From positions 1 to 51,408 of the forward strand of contig JAKOTZ010000262.1 in assembly GCA_029776995.1 (NCBI GenBank): a stretch of 51,408 nucleotides of DNA, read 5' to 3'. This DNA comes from Candidatus Hydrogenedentota bacterium. Lineage in GTDB: Bacteria > Hydrogenedentota > Hydrogenedentia > Hydrogenedentales > CAITNO01. The notes beneath the pieces were generated by a model. It was given only the letters and a program-made list of their open reading frames with translations, did no database searches and was not told the DNA's origin. This document shows positions 42,460 through 51,408 of this stretch, piece after piece. A program made the position numbers and the translations under genes. The number at the start of each line of letters is the position of its first letter. Position 1 is the first letter of the stretch.

Positions 42460-44436
42460 TCAGCGGGCCGGGGTGAACACGGCGGCCACACCGCCGCCGC
42501 GAGCTAAACGCACGCTCAGCGATTCCCCGGCTGTCACTTCACGGGTCTCCCGGACATAATCCTGCGCGGCCACGTCCGCGTTGAGCCCGTCCGTGAACAG
42601 TTCCATATTCCATTTGCCGTCCCCGAGAAAATCCAGCGGCACGGTCAGTTCCCTGTCCTGCCAGTTGGTCAGCCCGCCCAGCCACCACTGGTCGCCGTGG
42701 CGGCGGGCCAGCAGCACGTGGGATCCGACAACACCTTCCAGCGGACGGATCTCATCCCAGGTGGTCGGGCACCGCGCGATAAAAGAGAGGCATTCCGGTT
42801 CTTTTTCGTATGCGGAGGGGCTGTCGCTGAGCATTTGCAGCGGGCTTTCCAGCACGACATAAAGCGCCAGCTGGTGGGCCCGCGTGCCCATGCTGAACGG
42901 CAGGTTGAAAATAGGTTTGAAGCTGTCTTTCTGTGCGTTCCGCATGGCGCCCGGCGTGTAATCCATAGGTCCGGCCACCATACGGATGAAGGGAATGGCC
43001 GTGGTATATTCCGGGCCGCTTTTGTCGCTCCACTTGCTGTATTCCATGCCCATGACCCCCTCCCGGGTAATCAGGTTCGGCCAGGTGCGCCGCAGGCCGG
43101 TGGGCTTGAAGGCGCCGTGGAAATCCAGCAGCAGATGGTGTTCCGCGGTCGCCCGGGCCATCCGCTCGTAGAATTCCACTACTTTCTGGTCATCCCGGTC
43201 CATGAAATCCACCTTCACCCCCGCGATGCCCAGGTCGCGGAACCACGGCAGCACCTGATCTTTCTGGGCATCCAGGGTGCGCCAGACGCACCAGAGAATC
43301 AGGCGGACACCTTTTTCCTTGCCATACTGGGCCAGCGCGGCAAGATCTACGTTCGGATTCAGATCTGTCAGGTCGGTGGTTTTTGACCAGCCTTCATCCA
43401 GGATGACATACTCCAGACCGTTCTGGGCGGCAAAGTCAATGTACTTTTTATATGTGTCGTTGTTGATGCCGGACTTGAACGGAACGTTCCACATGACGTT
43501 CGCGTGCCACCAGTCCCAGGCCACCTTGCCCGGACGGATCCACGAGGTATCCTGTAACTGGCAGGGGGTAGCCAGCCGGTAAACCATATCGTTTGCCAGG
43601 AGATCCGTGTCTTTTCTTGCCACGCAGACCACCCGCCACGGGAAACTGCGCGTGCCGTTTACTTTTGCGATGAACGGTTCCGCCTCAGCAACATGGATGT
43701 ACCGGTCGCGGTCTGGTTTCTCGACTTTCGGATAGGGGGCAAAGCAGCCGGTCAGCAGCGTGGCGTCTTTCTGGTCCCTGCCGATGAACATCCCCGGGTA
43801 GGAGAGCAGATCCGCCTCGGTGATGAGCAGCGCCGGGCCGTTCTCCAGTTTGGCGTACAGCGGAAGAAAAGCCATTTCATCGGCAGGCCACTCCGCCGGG
43901 GACTGCACGGTATACTCAGACTCAAATGAGCAGTTCCACTTCCGCGTGGCGGTGCGCCACACCTTCCAGGGACCATTCAGGCGGAATGCCACCGTTTCCG
44001 ATTCGATTTCAACCTCACCGGGAAGGCTGGTTTCAAACCGCCAGGCGACTCCATCGTCGTATGCCCGGAAAGTTACTGCGTAATTGCCCTCAAACGTCAG
44101 CGTCATCTGCTCCGCGCGGTTAGGGATGCGGCTGCGCTTTTCGGCTACGGGAGGCTCTATTACCTCATCCACGGAAGCGCGCTGCACATCCAGCAGGCGG
44201 GGGGTGGCGCCAAGCGCAGCCCCTTTATAGAGTTTCAGCGCGATTGGAGCCGGCGGCAGCACTTCCTGCCCGTCCACTGCCAGGGACCACTGCAACGTTT
44301 TTTCGATATAGACCGACACCGTGATGGACTTATCCGGCGAACTCACCTGTTCCGTTCGGGCGTGCGCAGGAACGCATATCGCAAACAAAAGAAGAGCTGT
44401 AACGGATATAACAAGGGCAAGGCGAGAAAGGTTCAT
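42460..44436 (-). CDS. glycoside hydrolase family 97, secreted
   Basis: A 658-residue exported enzyme. The signal peptide is LALVISVTALLLFAICVPAH, cleavage near AHA. An N-terminal beta-sandwich leads to a TIM barrel with LEYVILDEGWSK, GVRLILWCVWRTLD, GVKVDFMDRDDQ, LLDFHGAFKPTGLRRTWPNL and TREGVMGMEYSKW, the order seen in GH97. Asp near residue 410 (KVDF) falls where the nucleophile of retaining GH97 enzymes lies, and Glu near 460 (REG) where their acid/base lies. That favours a retaining alpha-galactosidase-type member over SusB-type alpha-glucosidase; substrate inferred. GGAGG lies seven bases before ATG 44436. Confidence 0.9.
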   Translation of the reverse strand: MNLSRLALVISVTALLLFAICVPAHARTEQVSSPDKSITVSVYIEKTLQWSLAVDGQEVLPPAPIALKLYKGAALGATPRLLDVQRASVDEVIEPPVAEKRSRIPNRAEQMTLTFEGNYAVTFRAYDDGVAWRFETSLPGEVEIESETVAFRLNGPWKVWRTATRKWNCSFESEYTVQSPAEWPADEMAFLPLYAKLENGPALLITEADLLSYPGMFIGRDQKDATLLTGCFAPYPKVEKPDRDRYIHVAEAEPFIAKVNGTRSFPWRVVCVARKDTDLLANDMVYRLATPCQLQDTSWIRPGKVAWDWWHANVMWNVPFKSGINNDTYKKYIDFAAQNGLEYVILDEGWSKTTDLTDLNPNVDLAALAQYGKEKGVRLILWCVWRTLDAQKDQVLPWFRDLGIAGVKVDFMDRDDQKVVEFYERMARATAEHHLLLDFHGAFKPTGLRRTWPNLITREGVMGMEYSKWSDKSGPEYTTAIPFIRMVAGPMDYTPGAMRNAQKDSFKPIFNLPFSMGTRAHQLALYVVLESPLQMLSDSPSAYEKEPECLSFIARCPTTWDEIRPLEGVVGSHVLLARRHGDQWWLGGLTNWQDRELTVPLDFLGDGKWNMELFTDGLNADVAAQDYVRETREVTAGESLSVRLARGGGVAAVFTPAR

Positions 44437-44480
44437 GGCGTTTCCTCCCGTTTATGGTCTTCGTGACTGCATTTCCGCCT

Positions 44481-44489
44481 ATCATACCA
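44481..44489 (-). promoter_or_regulatory. extended -10 of the GH97 gene
   Basis: Minus strand TGG-TATGAT, identical to the gsp operon -10. TTGCGG 19 bases upstream is a possible -35. Start near 44474. Confidence 0.5.
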
Positions 44490-44647
44490 GCAGAAGGATT
44501 CCACACCGCAATTCCCGGCACTTCTCCCGGTTTGCCTGGAAATCCTGATTCATGAAATAATAGTTTTGTCCCGGGCGACGTTCTGTCGGCGGGAAAGGTC
44601 TGGTATTCAACGGTTTCCGACAGTTAACCAAATAAGGAGCGCGAGTT

Positions 44648-45859
44648 ATGTCCCGACTGGAAGGCAAGGCGTTGGTTGCGCAGGGCGGAGGGCCTACCGC
44701 CGTCATCAATCAGAGCGTGGTGGGCGTGGTGCTTGAAGCGCGCAAATATCCGTGGGTAACCCATGTATACGGCGCGATCCATGGCGTGCGGGGAATTGTG
44801 GATGAGAATTTCTACGATCTGACCGAAGCCACTACCCACAATCTGGAGCGGGTGGCCCAGACACCGTCGGCGGCATTGCTTTCCACCCGGGATAAACCGG
44901 ACGTGGAATACTGCAAACGGATCTTCGAAGTGTGCCGCGCCCACGGCATCCGTTTCTTTTTCTACTGCGGCGGCAACGACAGCGCGGACACCTGCCGGAT
45001 CGTGAACGAGCAGGCCAGGGAAGCGGGCTATGAGCTTCGGGTTATCCACGTGCCCAAGACCATTGACAATGACCTCAAAGTAACCGACCACTGCCCGGGA
45101 TACGGATCTGCGGCCAAATTCGTGGCCCAGGCTTTTTCGGGCGCCAACCTGGACAACCGGGCCATTCCGGGGGTTTATATCGCCGTGGTGATGGGCCGCC
45201 ACGCGGGGTTCCTTACGGCCGCGAGCGCCCTGGCCCGGAAGTATCCGGATGACGGTCCGCACCTGATCTACCTGCCCGAACGCCCGTTCAGCCGGGAAAA
45301 ATTCAAGGCAGACGTGAAGCGGGTGTATGAGCAGTACGGGCGTTGCGTCGTGGCGGTATCCGAAGGGATTGTCGACGAAAGCGGCACGCCCATCGTGGCC
45401 GCGTTCACCGGCGGTGAGCGGGACGCGCACGGCAATATCCAGCTCTCCGGCACCGGCGCGCTGGGCGATGTCCTGGCGGCCGAAGTCAAAGCCATGGGGA
45501 TCAAACGGGTCCGCAGCGACACGTTCGGATATCTCCAGCGCTCTTTCCTGGGCTGCGTATCCGAAGTGGACCAGCACGAAGCCCGCGAAGTGGGCGAAAA
45601 AGCTGCCCACTATGCCATCTGGCACAATGTGGATGGCTCAGTGGCGATCAAACGGGAGGGCGATTACGCGGTTTCCTACTTCCTGACCCCGCTGGAGACC
45701 GTGGCGCGGCATTCCACCACCATGCCGGACGCGTTCATCAACGACGAAGGCAACGATGTCACCGACGCCTTTATCCGTTATGCCCGTCCGCTGGTAGGTT
45801 CCATGCCCCAGCCCGAACGGATCCAGGCGCCGAAGGTAAAGAAGATTCTGAACGCCTGA
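44648..45859 (+). CDS. pfp: 6-phosphofructokinase, pyrophosphate-dependent type
   Basis: A 403-residue PFK that phosphorylates fructose-6-phosphate. Start ALVAQGGGPTAVINQSVVGV. The site that reads GGDGS in ATP enzymes is CGGNDSADT here (about residue 107), and the active-site loop is HVPKTIDNDLKVTD (about 135-148); Lys in PKTIDND rather than Gly is the mark of PPi-using enzymes. VVMGRHAGFLTAAS and LPERPFS follow. PPi use is inferred from these residues; Asn in place of Asp in GGND is uncommon. AAGGAG is nine bases before ATG 44648. Confidence 0.88.
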   Translation: MSRLEGKALVAQGGGPTAVINQSVVGVVLEARKYPWVTHVYGAIHGVRGIVDENFYDLTEATTHNLERVAQTPSAALLSTRDKPDVEYCKRIFEVCRAHGIRFFFYCGGNDSADTCRIVNEQAREAGYELRVIHVPKTIDNDLKVTDHCPGYGSAAKFVAQAFSGANLDNRAIPGVYIAVVMGRHAGFLTAASALARKYPDDGPHLIYLPERPFSREKFKADVKRVYEQYGRCVVAVSEGIVDESGTPIVAAFTGGERDAHGNIQLSGTGALGDVLAAEVKAMGIKRVRSDTFGYLQRSFLGCVSEVDQHEAREVGEKAAHYAIWHNVDGSVAIKREGDYAVSYFLTPLETVARHSTTMPDAFINDEGNDVTDAFIRYARPLVGSMPQPERIQAPKVKKILNA

Positions 45860-45880
45860 TTTCCTAAAACCGCAGACAGG

Positions 45881-45912
45881 CCGTCCCACTCGATGGGTGG
45901 GGCGGTTTTTTA
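45881..45912 (+). terminator. intrinsic terminator after the phosphofructokinase gene
   Basis: An 11-pair stem (CCGTCCCACTC with GGGTGGGGCGG, two G-T pairs) with a three-base loop, followed by TTTTTT. Confidence 0.85.
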
Positions 45913-45931
45913 TTGGACCGGGTGAAATCCA

Positions 45932-45937
45932 TATAAT
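45932..45937 (+). promoter_or_regulatory. -10 element of the guaB-guaA operon
   Basis: Perfect TATAAT. The only -35-like sequence, TTGGAC at 45913, is just 13 bases away, so the -35 is unclear. Start near 45944. Confidence 0.45.
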
Positions 45938-45956
45938 ACTACCCCCGGGGGGAAAC

Positions 45957-47491
<1,535 letters not shown>

Positions 47492-47534
47492 GCGGGAGGA
47501 GAATCCAGAAAACGAAAGCGGGCAGGACTAAAAA

Positions 47535-49088
47535 ATGAACAGAGAAGACATTCGTCGTCCCATCGTAGTGCTGGATTTTGGAGCGCAGTACAGTAAATTA
47601 ATCGCCCGGCGGGTGCGGGAAACCAACGTATACAGCCTGATTGTGCCGTTCAACGTGGAAATTTCCCGGCTTCGGGAACTGCGTCCGGCCGGGCTGATTC
47701 TCAGCGGAGGACCGGCCAGTGTCCATCAGCCCGGCGCTCCGCTTCCCGACCCGGGAATTTTTGAGCTGGGCGTTCCTATTCTGGGCATCTGTTACGGCGC
47801 GCAGCTGCTGGCGCACATGCTGGGCGGTCGGGTTGACCGGGCGGATCGGCGGGAATATGGCGTGGCGTGGCTGGAGCATGAGGATGTTTCGGGGCTGCTT
47901 ACCGGGGTGGACCGCCGCGCCAGGGTCTGGATGAGCCACGGCGACCGGGTGGAGCGGCTGCCCGACGGATTTGTCGCGATCGGTCGGACGGAAAACTCGC
48001 CATACGCGGCGATCGCGCACCGGGAAAAGAAATGGTACGGCGTACAGTTCCATCCGGAAGTGGTCCATACGCCGCAGGGACAAATTATTTTCCGGAACTT
48101 TGTGCACGGCATCTGCGGTTGTCCCGGGGACTGGAAAATGGCCTCTTTTGCTGATGTGGCCGTACAGGAAATCCGCGAAAAAGTGGGGGACGGCAGGGTA
48201 CTGTGCGCGCTGAGCGGCGGCGTCGATTCCAGCGTGGCGGCCACCCTGATCCACCGGGCGATCGGTGACCGGCTCACCTGCGTGTTCGTGAACAATGGCC
48301 TCCTCCGGAAGGGGGAACCCGAACTGGTGCAGCGGGTGTTCCGGGATCATTTCCACATGAACTTTGTTTACGTGGACGCGGAAGAACGGTTTCTTTCCGC
48401 GCTGCGCGGGATCACCGATCCCGAACAGAAACGGAAAATCATCGGCGGCGTGTTCATCGATGTGTTTGAGGATGAGGCCCGCAAGATAGGCCAGGTGGAT
48501 TTTCTGGCCCAGGGTACGCTGTATCCTGATGTGATCGAGTCGACATCGGCAACCGGCGGACCTTCGGCAACGATCAAGAGCCACCATAACGTGGGCGGGC
48601 TGCCGGAGAAAATGAACCTCGCGCTGATCGAACCCCTGCGGGAACTGTTCAAGGATGAGGTCCGGGCGCTGGGGCGTGAACTGGGCCTGCCCGAAGAGAT
48701 TGTCGGCCGGCATCCGTTCCCCGGGCCGGGGCTGGGGGTCCGCTGCGTAGGCGAGGTGACCCGGGAACGGCTGGATACCCTGAGAGATGCCGACGCGATA
48801 TTTATCGAAGAAATACGGGCGGCCGGGCTGTATGATGAGATCTGGCAGGCGCTGGTCTGCCTGCTGCCGGTCCGAAGCGTAGGCGTCCAGGGAGACGAAC
48901 GGACCTATGAAGAAGTCTGCAGCCTGCGCGCCGTGACTTCACAGGATGCCATGACGGCGGACTGGTACCGGTTTCCGCCGGAGCTGCTGGCCAGGGTGGC
49001 GAACCGGATCTGCAACGAGGTCCGCGGCATCAACCGGGTACTGTACGATATCACCAGCAAACCCCCCGGCACGATCGAGTGGGAATAA
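47535..49088 (+). CDS. guaA: GMP synthase (glutamine-hydrolysing)
   Basis: A 517-residue two-domain enzyme turning XMP to GMP. Glutaminase domain: [18 protein letters not shown], nucleophile Cys in [12 protein letters not shown] (about 86), and the His-Glu pair in [13 protein letters not shown]-pyrophosphatase domain: [20 protein letters not shown] (P-loop, about 226-233), then the dimer domain with [13 protein letters not shown]-type sequence and a C-terminus ending TIEWE as in most GuaA. It follows guaB by 43 bases, with CAGGA eight bases before ATG 47535. Confidence 0.98.
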   Translation: MNREDIRRPIVVLDFGAQYSKLIARRVRETNVYSLIVPFNVEISRLRELRPAGLILSGGPASVHQPGAPLPDPGIFELGVPILGICYGAQLLAHMLGGRVDRADRREYGVAWLEHEDVSGLLTGVDRRARVWMSHGDRVERLPDGFVAIGRTENSPYAAIAHREKKWYGVQFHPEVVHTPQGQIIFRNFVHGICGCPGDWKMASFADVAVQEIREKVGDGRVLCALSGGVDSSVAATLIHRAIGDRLTCVFVNNGLLRKGEPELVQRVFRDHFHMNFVYVDAEERFLSALRGITDPEQKRKIIGGVFIDVFEDEARKIGQVDFLAQGTLYPDVIESTSATGGPSATIKSHHNVGGLPEKMNLALIEPLRELFKDEVRALGRELGLPEEIVGRHPFPGPGLGVRCVGEVTRERLDTLRDADAIFIEEIRAAGLYDEIWQALVCLLPVRSVGVQGDERTYEEVCSLRAVTSQDAMTADWYRFPPELLARVANRICNEVRGINRVLYDITSKPPGTIEWE

Positions 49089-49951
49089 TGCCGGATTTTG
49101 TCGGTCCAGCCGAAATTGGGGCGGATATTGGAACGCTTCGTGACCGGCTGCGGCGCCTGTACAGGCGTTATCACCGCCCGGACTACATAGATACGGACCC
49201 CCTTTCCGTGGTGTATGACTACAGTGATGCCGCGGATCGCGAGCTGGCAGGACTGGTTGCCGCCGGACTGGCTTTTGGGGACGCGAAACAGATTCAGCGC
49301 GCCGCCCGGTCGGCCCTGGGGCGGCTCGGACCTGAACCGGCATCCTCCCTGCTCCGGATGCCGTCCGGAGATATTCGGCGCCTGTATGCGGCGTACCGAT
49401 ACCGCTGGGTATCCGGATCGGACATGGCGGCTTTTTTACTGGGTGTCCGTCGCCTGCTTGAGGAAAATGAAACCATTCAGGCAGCGGTTGCCCGTTCCGC
49501 GGCCTGCGAACAGAGCCGACGGAAAGATCCGGAGTTTCTCCGGCATGTGCTGGTGAACTGGTCCCGTCAGCTGTTTCAGGCCATGGACCGCGCCTGGCAT
49601 CCGCTCTGGCCGGACCCGGAACGGGGCGGAGCTTGTAAACGGATGCTGCTGTATCTGCGCTGGATGGTGCGGCGGGACAGGGTGGATCCGGGCTGTTGGA
49701 CCGTGCTTTCGCCGGCACAATTGCTCTGTCCAGTGGACCGGCATATCCACCGCCTGGCCCTGGCCTGGGGAATTACCCGCCGAAAGAACGCGGACTGGAA
49801 AACATCGGTGGAAATTACCCGTGTATTTCGGACGCTGTGCCCCGGGGATCCCTGTCGGTGGGATTTCGCGCTGACCCGGGCGGCCATGCTTGGCGGCCTG
49901 CCATCGGAATGGACAGTAGCCGCTGAGCGCACTGATCAGGTCGCAACGTAA
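49088..49951 (+). CDS. TIGR02757/DUF2400 family protein
   Basis: A 287-residue protein. It shows the TIGR02757 pattern: YIDTDPLSVVYDYSDAADRE near the start, AAGLAFGDAKQIQRAARSAL, then KRMLLYLRWMVRRDRVDPGC, CPVDRHIHRLALAWGI and the DP-x(n)-DFALTR ending. The fold resembles helix-hairpin-helix DNA glycosylases, but no biochemical function is established that I know of. ATG 49088 overlaps the guaA stop (TAATG), so it is co-translated with guaA. Confidence 0.85.
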   Translation: MPDFVGPAEIGADIGTLRDRLRRLYRRYHRPDYIDTDPLSVVYDYSDAADRELAGLVAAGLAFGDAKQIQRAARSALGRLGPEPASSLLRMPSGDIRRLYAAYRYRWVSGSDMAAFLLGVRRLLEENETIQAAVARSAACEQSRRKDPEFLRHVLVNWSRQLFQAMDRAWHPLWPDPERGGACKRMLLYLRWMVRRDRVDPGCWTVLSPAQLLCPVDRHIHRLALAWGITRRKNADWKTSVEITRVFRTLCPGDPCRWDFALTRAAMLGGLPSEWTVAAERTDQVAT

Positions 49952-51069
49952 GGGGAACTTTCCTCAAAGATATGCACGGGCAGACCGGGGAAATCCTGCC
50001 GGAGCCGTTCAGCCAGGCGCCGAACGCCGGGAAACTCTGTTTCGTGGTGGCCTGCTTCAATGATCACATGGCCTGCCGTGACCGCGTCCAGGGCATTATG
50101 GTATGAGAATTCGCCGGTGATGTAGGCGTCTGTTTCCGGAGGCAGGCGGGTGATCAGGCTTCCTCCGCTGCCGCCCAGCACGCCAACCGTCTTCAGGCAA
50201 CGGTTTGCCGCATCCGGCGGCATGGCCAGGCGGGCCTGCGGCGCCGACAGTTTCTCCCGGACATACGCCAGCAGTTCCAATGGAGACATGGGTTCCGGAA
50301 GGCTTCCCAACCTTCCCAGGCCCACATCCGGACGGGTGTTTTCGAGTGGAATGACATCGTAAGCAGGCTCTTCATACGGGTGCGCGGCCCGCATGGCAGA
50401 CAACACAGCGTCCGTCAGATGGCGTTCAGCAATCATCTCGAGCCGGACCTCGGGTTCTTCATTCAATTGTCCCCGGGCTCCAGTAAAAGGATTGGCTTCG
50501 TCCGGCGCGAAAAAGGATCCTGTTCCGGGCGCCGCAAAGGCGCATTCCCGGTAGATACCGATGACGCCCGCCCCGGCGTCACTCATGGCGCGCCGCACCC
50601 GGGCAACCTGATCGGCCGGGAGAAATGTCACGATTTTCACCTGTTTTGCTTCAGCGGCAGGAAACAGGGGCCTTACCCCGCTGAGCTGAAGGATCTCAGC
50701 CAACGCGTCATTGATGCCTCCGGGAGCCGCGTCCAGGCAGGTATGCGCGGCGATGCAGTGCATGCCCTCCGCCGCGGCCTGAATCAGCGCGCTGATGCCG
50801 GGTTGGTCCGTGCGGAGGGCTTTGACGGGATCCCATACCGGAGGATGGTGCGCGAGAAACAGGTTGGCTTTTCGCTCCCGGGCAAAAGAAACAGCCTCCG
50901 GCCGCAGATTAAGGCACGCGCAGACGCCCGTAACCGCCGCGTCAGGGCGTCCGATCTGGAGCCCTCCCCGATCCCAGCTTACCCCCCACGACGGCGGGGC
51001 GAGCCGGTCCAGCCACTGCTGTATCATCCGAACGGTTGTTTTTCCATCGTCATGTCCAGTTTTACTCAC
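49936..51069 (-). CDS. Nif3-like dinuclear-metal protein (DUF34)
   Basis: A 377-residue Nif3/YqfO-family protein. The N-terminal half has WDRGGLQIG, the metal ligands LAHHPPVWDPVKAL (His-His) and IAAHTCLDAAPGG; the C-terminal half has TGEFSYHNALDAV and GHHETEF, the second metal set. An insertion of about 110 residues (VKIVTFLPADQVARVRRAMS ... AHPYEEPAYDVIPL) is the CutA-like YqfO-type domain. GTG 51069 has AAGGA eight bases upstream and overlaps the upstream gene's stop; ATG 51027 is an alternative. Its substrate is not settled in the family. Confidence 0.9.
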   Translation of the reverse strand: MSKTGHDDGKTTVRMIQQWLDRLAPPSWGVSWDRGGLQIGRPDAAVTGVCACLNLRPEAVSFARERKANLFLAHHPPVWDPVKALRTDQPGISALIQAAAEGMHCIAAHTCLDAAPGGINDALAEILQLSGVRPLFPAAEAKQVKIVTFLPADQVARVRRAMSDAGAGVIGIYRECAFAAPGTGSFFAPDEANPFTGARGQLNEEPEVRLEMIAERHLTDAVLSAMRAAHPYEEPAYDVIPLENTRPDVGLGRLGSLPEPMSPLELLAYVREKLSAPQARLAMPPDAANRCLKTVGVLGGSGGSLITRLPPETDAYITGEFSYHNALDAVTAGHVIIEAGHHETEFPGVRRLAERLRQDFPGLPVHIFEESSPYVAT

Positions 51070-51408
51070 GTGAGGATTCCTTTTCAGTGTTGTCTTCCCC
51101 GGGAACCGCGGCAAACGCGCCGTATCCCACCACCCGTGCTGTGTCTCCGGATGCGTCGGCGCTGGTACGGTAATCCACCAGCTGCCAGGGAGCCTTGCGC
51201 GCCCGGGCATAAGCCATAACAGCCGCGACGGCCGGCGCGCCACAGAGGTCCCGGTTCCGGCCGAACAGCGCGCGCGGATCGTTGGTCAGTATCGCGTCTA
51301 TGGACCGGCGGTCTGTCCGTTCTGCCTGGGGAAGGTTGAGGTAGTGAGAAAGATCTGTGGATGCCAGCACCGCATCGTCCGGTTCCAGCAGCCCGGCCAG
51401 TTGTTTTC
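51062..51408 (-). CDS. MEMO1/AmmeMemoRadiSam system protein B, C-terminal part
   Basis: The frame continues off the end of the window, so this is about the last 115 residues of the protein. LASTDLSHYLNLPQAERTDR, then SIDAILTNDPRALF, CGAPAVAAVMAYAR and ARVVGYGAFAAV match the C-terminal half of the MEMO family (DLSHY with conserved His). In many bacteria this protein is encoded with AMMECR1 and a radical SAM protein; those would lie outside the window. Its stop overlaps the Nif3-like start, so the two are co-transcribed. Confidence 0.9.
   Translation of the reverse strand, partial: KQLAGLLEPDDAVLASTDLSHYLNLPQAERTDRRSIDAILTNDPRALFGRNRDLCGAPAVAAVMAYARARKAPWQLVDYRTSADASGDTARVVGYGAFAAVPGEDNTEKESSRE

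Noticed and set aside
47598-48713. A 371-codon minus-strand open frame across guaA
   Set aside because: Lies wholly inside guaA and has no domain-like pattern.

Overview
This is a GC-rich chromosomal stretch of a Gram-negative-type (diderm) bacterium. It is gene-dense, with many stop/start overlaps, and has no insertion sequence, integrase, phage gene, CRISPR array, tRNA or rRNA that I can see. The mix points to an uncultured lineage outside the Proteobacteria, perhaps in or near the PVC group or Hydrogenedentota: a complete gspC-to-gspM type II secretion operon, a TIGR04073-type (exosortase-associated) protein, a pyrophosphate-type phosphofructokinase, GH97, HDOD and Ser/Thr kinases. The phylum is inference from gene content; no marker in the window proves it.

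Layout. 1-3534: the end of a TPR protein, a membrane protein, a Ser/Thr kinase and an Smg/DUF494 protein. 3894-6243: an ECF sigma factor overlapped by a membrane-anchored partner with a large repeat-rich domain. 6272-8097 (minus): a secreted ASH-type protein with a C-terminal membrane tail, followed by two very short hydrophobic peptide genes. 8266-9301: smpB, a hotdog thioesterase and a third hydrophobic micropeptide. 9432-11705: aconitase. 12082-24780: eleven type II secretion genes in canonical C-D-E-F-G-H-I-J-K-L-M order. 24777-27379 (minus): exonuclease III, a PduO-type cobalamin adenosyltransferase, DgkA-type kinase and a HAD phosphatase. 27681-28760: a leuB-like dehydrogenase. 28947-29168: a small secreted glycine-rich protein with its own consensus promoter and a very strong terminator. 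29396-32699 (minus): pgsA, alr, a YacP-like NYN nuclease and a glycerophosphodiesterase. 32995-36483: yebC, ruvC and a fusion of a beta-lactamase-fold hydrolase with a NamZ muramidase. 36498-38029 (minus): TIGR04073 protein, a 98-residue unknown and an HDOD protein. 38280-39281: a CDF cation exporter. 39298-44436: an EF-hand-repeat protein, a coiled-coil secreted protein, a membrane-anchored unknown and a GH97 glycosidase. 44648-49951: PPi-type phosphofructokinase, guaB, guaA and a TIGR02757 protein. 49936-51408 (minus): Nif3-like protein and the end of a MEMO1-family protein.

How the genes fit together. Most of the window is core metabolism and envelope work: purine synthesis (guaB-guaA), glycolysis, one TCA enzyme, phospholipid synthesis and turnover (pgsA, dgkA-like, glpQ-like), wall precursor supply (alr) and wall salvage (NamZ fusion). 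The secretion operon would export folded proteins. Its ATPase carries two N-terminal repeats that match the cyclic-di-GMP-binding MshEN pattern. The least explained material is at small scale: three hydrophobic micropeptides of 30-37 residues tied to upstream genes by overlap or by a shared Shine-Dalgarno/stop, a basic 21-residue leader peptide whose stop overlaps the guaB start, and a 28-residue open frame between gspK and gspL. Promoters here repeatedly show an extended -10 element (TGn before the hexamer) with a poor -35.
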